Origin: Tubiluchus corallicola | Taxonomy: Eukaryota; Priapulida; Priapulimorpha; Priapulimorphida; Tubiluchidae | Direction: 5' to 3' | DNA: 64,000 bases | Assembly (NCBI GenBank): GCA_030141605.1 | Contig: JAQGDQ010000375.1 | Span: forward strand, 163,773 to 227,772 | In this document: positions 31,247 through 42,327 of the stretch, one piece after another | Layout of the letters: the number at the start of each line of letters is the position of its first letter | Position numbering within the stretch: the first letter of the stretch is position 1 | Translations under genes and position numbers: made by a program | Notes under the pieces: generated by a model | The model's database searches: none | What the model was told of the DNA's origin: nothing | The model's input: the letters and a program-made list of their open reading frames with translations, nothing else

Positions 31247-31694
31247 CTAGAAAAAATAGTAAAATCTTTATTTTGTAAGAGGTCGATAGTCAGAAATTAA
31301 AGCAAAACAAGTTTGCACGTAAGTAGTTCTACACATTTATTCAAAGCTATAATCTAAAAGAATTAAAATGACATTGAATCTTCAAAATACTCTAGAGGCG
31401 AAATCGCGCGTGCTTCAATTATAATTATTAACGTAAACGCAGCTATCGGTAATTTTCGAATAAAGTGAATTTGTAAGATTTTTTTGTTACAGAAAGTAAG
31501 TAGCAAATGAATTGTGCTACTTCTAGCTAATACATTTTTCAAAGTGAGAAAGATTGTTTTTGTTGTTGTTGTTGTTGTTGCACAAATTTTAATGTATTTA
31601 TAGCAAATCCATGTGTCTTCTGAACTGACTTGAGATTACAAAATTGACATCAACTCGAACTGACAAAAAAAGCAAAAAATTACCAAATGCATAC
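31247..31694. other. Intron of NIT gene B
   Basis: A 448-base intron between two phase-1 splice sites, with a (TTG)n run near 31557-31580. Nothing else is visible. Confidence 0.7.
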
Positions 31695-32316
31695 CTTGAA
31701 GAAAGTATACTGTTCCCAACGTTTTTACCACGGACGCCCACACCACATGTTCAACCAGTGTTTGGTACAGCAGAACTTTTTCCCATAAAACTGTTTCTAT
31801 GGATCTTAGAGGTAACTTCATCAGACTTAACAATTCGTTGTTGAACTTTTGAAAGTACTGTATTTGATTCATAGTATTCCAGGTAACTAACGCTTTCCTT
31901 TTAGAACGAATGTGAGCAGCGAGTTCTTTTGGTGTTCTAAACAAACCGTGTCCTCTAACCCACAAGTTCATACTAGCGCTAGCCAGCACGCTATCAGTGT
32001 GTGCATGTCGTTTCTTTAACTCATCCAAAACTAAAGTCAAAATGCGATTCCTATCATCACTAGATATAATCTTGGTGACGTTGTTCAGTGTCCCATACTC
32101 GACAGATTTTTCTAGTTCTTCTTGTAAGGCTAACACAATTTTACTAAAAGGAATCACAGAATTTTTGAATTTCAAGTCAATCACATCCACTTCTCGAGTC
32201 TCAGCCAAAGCCCACTTTATCCAGAATGAGTTTTGTACCACCACAATTATGCACACGATTAAACTAAGCCCGATAACAAAAGAAATGCAAATACGCAGGA
32301 GAAGTTTATTTTCCAT
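31695..32316 (-). CDS. NIT-domain membrane protein B, exon 1 (N-terminal half)
   Basis: ATG at 32316 gives a membrane segment at residues 7-27 (LRICISFVIGLSLIVCIIVV). The first half of a NIT-type domain follows, parallel to neighbour A in length, helix pattern and motifs: LALQEELEKSVEY, NLWVRGHGLFR, then LGTVYFLQG at the exon end. The donor TTCAAG|GTATGC after 31695 is phase 1. The Arg of A's QEERD motif is Leu-Glu here (QEELE), a change at a position that in bacterial NIT proteins is near the anion-binding arginines. The same intron position and phase as gene A show common descent by tandem duplication. Confidence 0.75.
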
Positions 32317-32809
32317 GATTCAAGCTGTCAGATAATACGTTTGTAGTTCACAAGTGAAAGAGAAATAAAATAAATTTAGTGTCAGTAAAGGAGTATAAAT
32401 AATTCCAAGCACTCAAGCATATAAATTTAGCTCGCGGGTGAAAATAAAACGTAATCGATACCATGTTTGTATTTGGTCCGTAGTATCATACCAACACCAT
32501 TTAGTTCGTGCAAAGGATAATGTAGGTAGGCTGAGTGTCACTTTGTCAAATACTTTTTGTCAGTTTTGTCACCTAGTCTCCGAGGTGAATGGCCGTGCTC
32601 TCGCGCCCTGCGATAATCAGTGTAGTGGAACGTAACAATAATTGAATTTACGTCACGCATAGTGTTTAGCTAGCATGTTATTTAAAGAATAGTGAAAAGT
32701 AACTATAAAGTCTGTTTGGTACAGAAAATCTATTATTTTATGGTGAACATTTTATATTAAATATAAATATTTAATGTGAAAGTTAATAGTGTGACACAAG
32801 TTACATGAT
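32317..32809. other. Promoter side of NIT gene B and probable LINE 5' UTR
   Basis: This stretch separates the minus-strand NIT gene B from LINE ORF1. The relatively GC-rich part at 32550-32640 may belong to the LINE 5' UTR, but the exact 5' end of the element cannot be fixed because I cannot identify a target-site duplication. Confidence 0.35.
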
Positions 32810-33854
32810 ATGGCAAATTCAACTAAATCAGCTGACATTGGTAAGATTACGATTCCGCTAATAAGAGAAAAACTATATGAATCATTCCCGAATCAAATCA
32901 CTATAAATGAGCACGTTGAGTTACACAACTTGGTGTATGGCATGACGTATGCAATGAATATTCTAGAGCCGAGGGCGAAAGTAACTGTGACCAGTAATGA
33001 CCAGAAACAGTATTCAAGTTACAAATTAAGCGTCTCAAGAAAAGTTACTATGATGTACATTAACAATGACAATGGTACAGTACAAATAACTAACAGCTGT
33101 TACCTAAAGTGGTGTTGGGAAAATTTGTGTGAATGTCTGAAACTGGCACAACGTCATCCTCAAATCTACACTCAGGATAATATCATTCTCCATAGTGAAG
33201 CGGAATATCCTAGTGCGATACAGTTAAACACACCCAAACTTGATTATGTAATGAAAGACTCTCTCTCTCTCAGATGGTAATGAAGCTCATAACGTAAAAA
33301 CATTGAGGCGTCCAACATGCCTATTTCAACCAAATTTAGACCTAGGATTTGACACGATAAATGACAATAGAGACGCACTACAAAAACAACTAGAAAAGCT
33401 AAATGAGCTAATTCTGAACCAGAATACTAGGCTAAGTAAAATCGAAGATGCCTTAAGTGCAAAGCCTAGACCATCTATAAATGTTGAGACACAGACGGAT
33501 AACAGCGTACTAGAAAAGACAGACACATATGGCAGAAAAACAGATAACAGAGAAAATGTGCACAAGACCAACACCAGCGAGATGCGACATAATCCTACAC
33601 CAAAAACTCTGAATGCTGCGACAGAGACCCTCATTTTAGGTTATTCGAGAACCAGATATCTAAACCCACAAGACATTTGCAGAAACATTCAAGTACACTC
33701 TTATAGGGAAATTACTATGGAGGAACTCAAAGAACTTGTTGCGACTCAGTCTCCTCCAAAAAAGATTGAAAGTGTCATTCTTACATGTGGAGTTAACGAC
33801 ATTAAACAAGCGCTGGAGCATGCCAGCAAGAGAAAGAAATGGTTGCCGATTTAA
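32810..33854 (+). pseudogene. LINE ORF1, N-terminal and esterase parts (frameshifted)
   Basis: The ORF opens with ATG at 32810 and reads to 33280. It then shifts frame within a short CT run (about 33259-33271) and continues to 33854. The second part has a predicted coiled coil (DALQKQLEKLNELILNQNTR) followed by an SGNH-hydrolase-like domain. Block I appears as ILGYS where GDS is usual, and block III as GVNDI. ORF1 proteins of this kind are thought to bind RNA and assist retrotransposition. The frameshift in a CT microsatellite-like run looks like slippage. The replaced block I residue suggests decay or a non-catalytic fold. Confidence 0.7.
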
Positions 33855-34402
33855 TCAGGAACACCCAGGACTGTATAGGTAATATTAAAGCAAAATTTGA
33901 CTGTTGTAATATATTTGTTTGTAGTATCCCCACGCTTAGATCAAGTACGCACTCGCTAATGTGATTGATATTGCAAAGGCTAATTAAAGCATTCGCTCGT
34001 ACAATGACCAGTTGCTTAATATGACAGAATTTGTGATTTAGTCAGCCATTTCACAGATGAGAAATTAATGGCTAGAGATGGCTTGCATTTTTGTAGGCTG
34101 GGGGTCAGCAAGTTACCAGAACGTATGAAATTGTGTATAAACGACAAAGATCATTGGTACAGAGTGAAAAAAGCAACAGCTATCACGTATCTAGAGTACC
34201 TTCTGTAGAAAACAGTAATTTTAAGCCGTCAACCTATGCTAATGCAGTCAATGGGCCTTATCCTTTAAATGTGTCGAAGTCTGGCCTACTGCCGACCCCG
34301 TTTGTAACAAACCAACACGATTTTGCAAACACAGAACCCTACATACAAAACAGTCAATCATTTGAAAAGCAAGGTGAACTAAAAAGGCCTTTAAAACACT
34401 GA
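33855..34402 (+). pseudogene. LINE ORF1, C-terminal part (frame-disrupted)
   Basis: Reading frames continue the esterase-like domain after a break. A DGLHF segment around 34077-34091 matches the D-x-x-H block V of SGNH hydrolases, and a Ser/Asn/Pro-rich tail runs to 34402 in another frame. This indicates at least two more frame disruptions in ORF1. Confidence 0.6.
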
Positions 34403-34546
34403 TGCGTGAACTCGTTGCTAAGGTCATATAGAAATATATAGCACGCATAATTAGAACCCCAGAATAAAATAAAAAGTATTTTCGTACTAATAAATGTACA
34501 CTAAGCTGTTTTTATCATTTTACTGTTTATATATTTTATCTAAATA

Positions 34547-35272
34547 ATGGGTTACAATTTCATTATTAAATTCAAATTTGTCACGATAATTGCTGTACTC
34601 GTCTTAAATAATTTCATTTCACAATATAGAATAGCTAGGACTGCGTTTAATGATGGAAGTAACTGTGAAATACAATTAGTTATATCTTTCTCTTGTCATA
34701 TGATATTTCTAATCAGCATACAAACATTCACGAACGTAGCAAAGAAATTACCAGTTAGTGTGTTAATAATAATTATAGATATGTGGAAAATTAACAGTAT
34801 ATCAACATTTTACTCATTGTACTTCGTTCAAAACGCAATTAGAATTTTATATTACATAACTATTTATTGTGGATGCATTAAGCCGAGTAAACTATGTACA
34901 AAATTAATTTTTATAACAGCAGTATGCTTACTTTCGAGCTCAGAAAATATCACTGTATATGTGGTTGAATTGAGGCATCTGTATTACAAACAATACGTCA
35001 CGCGATTAACTCTCTTTACCATTGTAATACTATCGTTACTAATATCGCTTTATACAAAGGTTCGAAAGCAAATTCGTTTGGTGCAGCCCTACTATAAGTG
35101 CATACAAACTATTGCAAGAGTGATTCAAATTTATACTAACTTTACACATGCACTATTAATTACTGTTTTGCTACTCATATTAGGAGGAATCGAAAGTAAC
35201 CCAGGCGCAACGAAATACAATAACCAAACAATAAATACAGAATTAAAAAGTTTTATTTACAATTATAAATAA
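34547..35272 (+). pseudogene. LINE ORF2 N-terminal multi-membrane domain with degenerate 2A-like motif
   Basis: A 241-residue open frame starts at ATG 34547. It contains about six or seven hydrophobic stretches long enough for membrane helices, at about residues 8-25, 43-62, 70-80, 100-115, 120-135, 152-170 and 200-213. It ends LLLILGGIESNPGA. That matches the 2A pattern (a hydrophobic helix, then D-x-E-x-N-P-G-P) except for Gly at the Asp position and Ala for the last Pro, so efficient ribosome skipping is not expected here. A single TAA at 35270 follows, after which the same frame runs straight into the endonuclease. The domain is therefore the N-terminus of ORF2. 2A-like motifs at the start of ORF2 are known in some LINEs. 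The membrane domain is what I do not recognise. Confidence 0.65.
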
Positions 35273-36000
35273 CATCTAAAGTTCCTTCACATTAATATTC
35301 AAAGCTTAGTAAAAAAAACATGAATATCTAAAAAATACAGTCCATGCCACGGACATTCTGATTATTGTCATAAGTGAAACATGGCTACATAAACAAATTT
35401 CAAGTACTTCAATACAGTTACCAAATCACACATTATGCAGAAGGGATCGAACGAAAAACAAAAAAGGAGGAGGAGTAGCCATCTATATACCATCACATTT
35501 CACAGCCACAGAAACAAAGGGTATGCGAACAGGAAAGATTGAATCTCTGTGGTGCAACATCGGGGATTACTTAGTATGCACTGTTTATAGACCCCCAAAT
35601 ACTAAATTAAAAACTTTTTCAAATACTTCGGAATAGAATTAGAAAGAGCAGTATTTGAAAACAAACAAATCTTAATTATGGGCGATTTTAATGTTAACAC
35701 TCTTACTAATAATACTGCTTCATATCAAAGTACAAAGAACTTCTAACTTTATTTAATGTGGAACTATTAAACAACGATAAACCAACAAGGCGCAGTAAAA
35801 CGTCTTTTACTTTAATTGATCATTTTATTACTAATAACCCTTGCAAATTTATAGCTCATGACAGTATACCTTGTGAATATTCAGATCACAATTTCATACT
35901 TACTGCTGATAAATTATTCCACTTAAATGCAGCAAATCATAATTCGTGTTGGAAAAGTTTGAAAGATTTCACACACTATAATGAGACATACTTTTAAATG
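35273..36000 (+). pseudogene. LINE ORF2 endonuclease domain (several frameshifts)
   Basis: Across two or three frames the expected exonuclease-endonuclease-phosphatase motifs appear in order: HINIQSL near 35289, SETWL near 35377, RRDR...KKGGGVAIYI at about 35440-35490, ESLW and VYRPP to about 35600, GDFNVN near 35681, and IDHF...SDHNF to about 35900. This is the nuclease that nicks target DNA for target-primed reverse transcription. An extra A in a poly-A run near 35312 is one of the frame breaks. Confidence 0.8.
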
Positions 36001-38130
36001 ACTTGCTAAAATTAACTGGAGCGAGATATATCTTACAACAAATATAAACACTCAAATAGACATTTTAATAAGCAATATCCAATACTGCTTAGATCTTCAT
36101 GCACCTTTCAAAAAAGTTAAAGAATTGAACATCAAATCAAAGCTTAATTGTGAAAGTAATTGGACAAATGTTGAACTTAATGATTTAAGAAATAATAAAA
36201 ATAACCTATATAACATATGACTTAACACTAAATATAAAAATGACCACATAAAGTACAAGAAAGCTAGAAACAAATTCAACAATCTTAATACAATTCTAAA
36301 AATAGATATATTCAAGAACAATGTAGTAGTGCCTGCACTGCAAAAGAAAAATTGACAGTGATCAACAATGTTATAAAAATAAACAAAATAAGGTAAATCA
36401 ACAATATCACAATAACGAAACCCAAAGATATTGCAAATTTGTTAAATGAGACGTTTGTTAACCTCGGAAACTTTAATTTGCAGAATGATTATACTGATAC
36501 CATAAAAGACAAACTAAAAACTGTAGGACCTGCAAATAACCAATTTTCATTTTCCAGTGTTACTTTTGCTGATATTTTAAAAATAATATATAATTTAGAT
36601 GCCAATCAAGGTAGTGGAACATCTGACATACCAATAAAAATTCTAAAGGACAGTATGCATTTAATTGCTCCACATATAACTTATATCACTAACCAAATAA
36701 TAATGCGTGGCAAATTTCCTGATCAATGCAAAACAGCTAATATTACACCAATCCACAAAAAGAATGCTAAAGATGAACCAATAAATTACAGACCAGTATC
36801 AATAGTTCATTGTATGAGTAAAATTTGGGAAAGAGTAATCTATGATCAAATTCTTACATATGTCAATCAAAATGAACTCTTATCGAAACATCAATTCGGA
36901 TTTAGAAAAAAAACATTCAACTGTCGATGCTATAATAAACGTAACTCAAAACTGGCGAGATAATCTTGTTAAAAACAAATATGTGGCAGCAGCTTTTCTA
37001 GATTTAAGTGAAGCTTTCGACAGTTAAATCACACACTACTATTAGATAATTTAAAAGAACTTGGATTTGAACAATCAGCATTAAAATTAATTAATGATTA
37101 CCTACAAAATAGAAAGCAGCCGGTTAAAATAAACTCAACAACATTCTCAGATTGGGCTAACCTTCAACGAGGTATCCCGCAGGGCACACTGTTGGGAAAT
37201 CTACTGTTTAACCTTTACATCAACAATATTTCTAACGTTCTACAACATTCAAGTATTACGCAATATGCAGACGACACGACTATTTATCTGGCCCACGAGA
37301 ATATCAGCATTGCAAGACAGTACCTAGAAAAAGACATAAAGAATATCAACATGGCATTTAATTATTATAAGCTAAAAATTAATAGTTGGCAAAACAGAAT
37401 GTATGGTATTATCCACAACAATTAACAATACTGAAAATACAGCTGCTGTATCCTTGCAAATAGAAAATGATATTACCGTGCAGTCAAAAGTTGTTAATTT
37501 CTTAGGCGTTAAGTTGGCCAGCATGCTTACATGGGAAGAGCAGTTCATCAACATTTATAAAAAAAAGGCATTAAGTACTTCGTACCTTCGACAAATCTGA
37601 AGACAGCTATCAAAACAAACAAAAATTCTAATTTACAAAACTTTAATTTTGCCCCATTGTTTATATGCCTGCATACTGTACCAAAAAGAGGGTCATACAT
37701 CAAATAGTTAATGGTCATTCTTTGAAATCATCTCACAATACAAGTAAATATTCTGCCACCTCTTTAAGAAACTCCATGAAAATCCCGATATTAGAAGCCC
37801 TCAGAGATTATCAAACTCTCCTGTTTCTCTATAAATATTTCAACAATATTAATTCTCCTTTCAAAAACAATAAGCTCCCACTTCTTAAAAACCCCAGTAT
37901 AAATAACAGAACACTAAATTTAAGAAACATTAGATCGAACAATCAATATGGAAAGAATTCCATTACTAAGCAAGCAATATAACTTTGGAATTCATTACCG
38001 ACAGCACTAAAACACAGCTCTTTATCAATATTCAAGTCTAAATTAAAAAAACACTTAATGACTCGTTTTGAATATCCGACATACGAACACGATGATACTT
38101 ACTCAGATCATAATTTTATTTTTCCTAGAC
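36001..38130 (+). pseudogene. LINE ORF2 reverse transcriptase and C-terminus (broken)
   Basis: The RT fingers and palm are recognisable: INYRPVSIV near 36781, QFGFRKK near 36894, AFLDLSEAFD at about 36993-37023, RGIPQGTLLGNLL at about 37168-37206 and the catalytic QYADD at 37261-37275. The thumb follows (FLGVKLASMLTWEEQ), and a tail near 37985 with LWNSLPTALK matches the CR1/L2 C-terminus. Frame breaks occur near 36905, 37023, 37390 and 37600, with a nonsense codon at 37979-37981. The RT would copy the element's RNA in intact relatives. This copy cannot. Confidence 0.85.
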
Positions 38131-38300
38131 CTTACTAAACTAGTTTATATTTTATTTTTGAATTTCTAGTTACACTTAGAGTTTATAGCTTGCACCAGAC
38201 GCATTTGCCCAGAACAGTGTATGTTTTTTATATGAACTAACACTAATTGTCTGTCTTTTATTATGATGGTCAATGTTTTTAAAATGGCAAATAAAGAGAT

Positions 38301-38633
<333 letters not shown>

Positions 38634-38873
38634 AATGTATTTGTTAATGAAGAAACAGAAAAACATTTAGCATTTTATGGCAACTTAGTTAGTTAATTTT
38701 TTTAAGAACGGTGCAATTTGATGTACCTTTACCGTTATCATTGCTCAGTTGATCATTGGCTCAACTCATTCACTCACGCACGCACACAATTGCTTCATAA
38801 TTACATAACTTTTGAAATCAAATTTACTTGAAAAGACAAGACAAGAAATGCGAAAAAAATTGTGGCACAGTAT

Positions 38874-38942
38874 GAATTTGAACCAGGGACCTTACATTTA
38901 ATTGGCGGATGTCATAACCCCATAACCACTAGACTACCGGTA
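38874..38942 (-). repeat. tRNA-derived SINE-like fragment
   Basis: The minus strand reads CCGGTAGTCTAGTGGTTATG (A-box-like), then a B-box-like GGTCCCTGGTTCAAATTC, about 50 bases apart. No matching acceptor stem is visible, so it is a SINE head or a decayed tRNA copy. The surrounding 38.7-39.1 kb may be the SINE body. Confidence 0.55.
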
Positions 38943-39799
38943 TTGGCACCATGGTAATTATAGCCGTGTAGACTGTAGTCTGTATGTCGGTTGTGGAATT
39001 TACCAGGTAAGGTCCGTACTTCAAACTCAGGATGTGTCACGCTATTTTCTGCCTTTCAAGTAAGTTTGGTTTCATTTCTGCAGGAGGTTTATTTCTACCG
39101 GTACTTTGAAAGATCTTTGCTTTAGTTTTGTCAGGGTAAAATTTAAATTCTAACTGTATTGCAGTTTTCATGGTAAAAATGCCATCACGATAGCGTAAAT
39201 CTCAGCGTCTGCAAGAGATGGCGCTAGCAGCTTACGCTTCCATATATTAGTCTGTTTTTCATATATTAGAACACATTGGATGTTAAAAACGAAAAAGCAG
39301 CGAATTGCTCAGCTAGGATGCTGCCATGCTAGAATCTAGTCACCACACCGAAAATAAAAAGTATGCTTACATGTATTAGAAGTATTATCATTTTCACCGC
39401 TCTGACACTGAGAAGACTCTGATCAGACTGAGATTACTATTATCATCATCGCTAGTAAGTGCTGCCACCTAACGCGAGTGAAATAAGTTGTATCTGCGTA
39501 AAATACTCCTCATAAAATCTCCTCATCACCTCTATAATCACGTGAGCGAATTGCTTAAAAATTTTATTTTTTTCTTGAACGTCTTTCTTAAACGAAAAAA
39601 TGTAGCACAGCTAGCGTCATAAAACGTAGCATAGTAAACAACTTCTTTACAAATCTGTAAATACAAGATAGTTTAAATAAAGAATTACGCTTATCATTGT
39701 TTATGCCTCACATTATTTACCCCGTTGCATCTTATCTCCATCTCGTAAACGTAAGAATAGATTAATTTGCAATATCTAGCGTAATATTGTAGCCGAAAG

Positions 39800-39902
39800 A
39801 GTTTACAATTCCCCACACTAACGCAGATTTTAACCCTAAGCATAAGCATAACCTTAATCCGCATAACCATAATTAATTTTTTGTGTGGGGGAATTGTAAA
39901 CT
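39800..39902. mobile_element. Small palindromic MITE
   Basis: A 103-base element with inverted ends: AGTTTACAATTCCCCACAC on the left, matched by GTGTGGGGGAATTGTAAACT on the right with one extra base. The interior has TAACCCTAAGCATAAGCATA-type AT-rich sequence and no ORF. The structure fits a non-autonomous miniature inverted-repeat element. Target duplication was not resolved. Confidence 0.75.
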
Positions 39903-40521
39903 TTAACTAATATAGCTAAAATTATTAATTAAATACAATTATAACAGTATAAAAGAAACAACAATACAAAATACATCAAGTTTTGAACTAATATGACAGC
40001 TGAACAAAGATGAATTACGCTGCTTTCTGTCCCCGTAAATTTTACTGAAACGTAAAATACTGTCCCAAATCCACTATTCGTCCAGGCTCAAAGACTCGAG
40101 AATAACTGACAATCATCTGCACGTAAAGACAGTCTTTAATATCAGTTCAGTTCATCTTAAGCCGATTTAGTCTCTATGAAACTGGATTATTTCACCTCGG
40201 TGCAGCAGAAAATGCGCAGGATGAATCTAATATAGATCGTAATGACTTGATCTAAAAGCAACACGTTTAATGCTAGAGAGATGTGTCAGCGGAAGTGGTG
40301 TAGCGTGCTCGCTTCCCGAAAACGCCCAAAATGTGAATGACTTCGGTTTATTTCCAACCAAAATTTTTCTTCCTTCCAAATTATCTATGTTATTTGGTGT
40401 TATCTCTAACCCCATGTCGTTGAGGCAGCGAGCATGCATGATGCTACAAACACACAATGAATTCAATTTCAAAACCAAAGTTTGAAAAACTGGAAACATG
40501 AAAGAGTTATACCAAAGCCTT

Positions 40522-40577
40522 TGTTCGAACCGAGGACCTGCTTTACAAAGCAGACGCCATAACCACTAGCCTACCGT
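40522..40577 (-). repeat. tRNA-like fragment (SINE head or decayed tRNA)
   Basis: The minus strand contains GGTAGGCTAGTGGTTATGG (A box) and GGTCCTCGGTTCGAACA (B box), with a CTGCT/AGCAG stem around a TTGTAA loop between them. The anticodon-like loop is one base short and the acceptor stem is missing, so it is not a functional tRNA. A related CTAGTGGTTATG core occurs at 38.9 kb, so both may belong to one SINE family. Confidence 0.55.
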
Positions 40578-41385
40578 GTTTCCTAGCGATCAACTTAGCT
40601 GACCAATTTCAGCATTTCCAAGATCGCTCACGCGATTCTAGATATATTTTAATTATGATTCATTTTGAACCTGAACTTTACATCGGTAATTACTTAATTA
40701 TTTGCAGTCTTTATATACACAATGATTTGGTGAATTATTGTAAATGCTGTCGTTTTTTATTTATTGTGTTATATGACGATTATATCTAACATGCGGGTTT
40801 TTTTCTACGTAGTTTTTTCGATTTACTTATATATATTGGAACGAATTGCATTGTAATGCAATTGATCGTCGATATACAACCAGAAAAAGTTATCAAGATT
40901 ACTACTTTCTTGCTAATCTAGAATTCTGTAATGATATTTATACGCTTATTGTGAGGTACGTAAGGTACGTTGATGAGATACAACATACATCTTATCTAAT
41001 CAAATACGTAAGATACTAAAATTTTAATTATTTTACTTTTAAACATATATTTGAAAAACAAAAATTCTTTATAATATGAGATTTAATTCGACCCGGTAAG
41101 AACTGTTTAATTATTTTATATCTGATTGTAATTTCTGTATTTTTACTGTCAAATGCAGGTCGCTGATCCAGTTACTGGCAATAATTGCTGCAGCAATGGA
41201 AACGGTTTAGTTATAATACAAATACGTTAAACGGAGTCAGGGAGGGGTTAGTTATTAAAATTCACCTGGTTATTAATGCTATGTAGTTCAGTTTATTATT
41301 ATAACCGCGGATATAACATGCTTATGGGACATACGCTTACAGCTGTTGTTGTTTCTTAAAGTGTGATTTGAAAAACTGAAATTTC
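40578..41385. other. Spacer downstream of the MSP cluster
   Basis: AT-rich and without genes. A minus-strand AATAAA (TTTATT at about 41291) could be the poly(A) signal of the MSP gene ending at 41386. Confidence 0.5.
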
Positions 41386-41928
41386 TTAAAATGAAAATGC
41401 CCACACCCAAGGATTTTTGGCATTCATAGGATAAGTGCAAAGCGCTTTGTAATGTGGAACAACAAATTTATTGTACATTACCCATGAGATAATAATAAGT
41501 ACAATAAAGGCTACAAAACAACGCGATCGAATTTTGTTCAAAAGGCGCCAAAAGAAGGATGGCGGTTTGGGCCCTTTCTTTCCGCAGACGGTGCATGTAA
41601 GTACGTGCTCGTATGAAGTGTCGTCAAAAGAAATATTGGTGTCCGATTCATCTACAACTTTGTTCAAGATGAGGAACTTTTCATTTTCCACATTTCCGGC
41701 TCCAAGCTGCACGACGACTCTCACTTGCGCAGATTCTCCCGGTTGCAAGTAACCTCTGGCTGGTTGAACACGAAATTTTTGGGGAGAAGTGGTGAAAACG
41801 TTGAACCAGACGACTTGCTTGGTGCGATTACTCAAGGAAATGATAGCAGAGTTGTTTCCTAAGTCTATCCCGTTAGATGGTTCCACTGTTAGCAACGGTC
41901 CATCCTTTCGATTAGCAGATCTTTGCAT
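41386..41928 (-). CDS. Tail-anchored single-MSP-domain protein (VAP-like)
   Basis: A 180-residue protein from ATG 41928. Residues about 12-90 form an MSP (major sperm protein) domain, with VEPSNGIDLGN at the start, SLSNRTKQVVWFNVFTTSP in the middle, then FRVQPARGYLQPGE and NEKFLIL. After a short Cys-containing linker, a membrane segment (FVAFIVLIIISWVMY) lies at about 138-153 and a short tail ends the protein. VAP proteins use the same layout (MSP domain plus C-terminal anchor) to tether ER membranes to FFAT-motif partners. Here there is no long coiled coil between them. It is the downstream member of a three-gene minus-strand cluster. No intron is evident. Confidence 0.8.
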   Translation of the reverse strand: MQRSANRKDGPLLTVEPSNGIDLGNNSAIISLSNRTKQVVWFNVFTTSPQKFRVQPARGYLQPGESAQVRVVVQLGAGNVENEKFLILNKVVDESDTNISFDDTSYEHVLTCTVCGKKGPKPPSFFWRLLNKIRSRCFVAFIVLIIISWVMYNKFVVPHYKALCTYPMNAKNPWVWAFSF

Positions 41929-42327
41929 GTTGTTGTTGTTGTTAAAAATTAGGCAGTTATTTCAGAATTGTTTGTCGCGGTTAACAAATCTTGTTTATTA
42001 TCCTGTGCTAAACAAAAAGTGGCCCATTATTCTTCAGAATTTATTACGAGCTACAGGAATTAAAAATATCGAAATTAGATGTAGATTTAAGTTATATGAA
42101 TAATAAAGACACAAATAAAACCCTACAAGTGATGACTGGAACTAAACAATAAACGTTATATTGAGTTTTAAGAATTCTTTGGTTTCACTAGAACATAATT
42201 CTCATAGCTGCTGCCTACGCTTTGTGTTTTATCACTTATATTTCCATTTGCAATTTGAAATTCTGAGTATTCGAAAACACAATATCCAAAATTCGATGTA
42301 CTTTTCTTTACATTGTAGTAATAATAG

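Noticed and set aside
26795-32316. A guanylate cyclase or kinase domain belonging to the NIT genes
   Set aside because: Both frames end shortly after the second membrane segment, and I found no cyclase-like motif downstream on the minus strand within the window.
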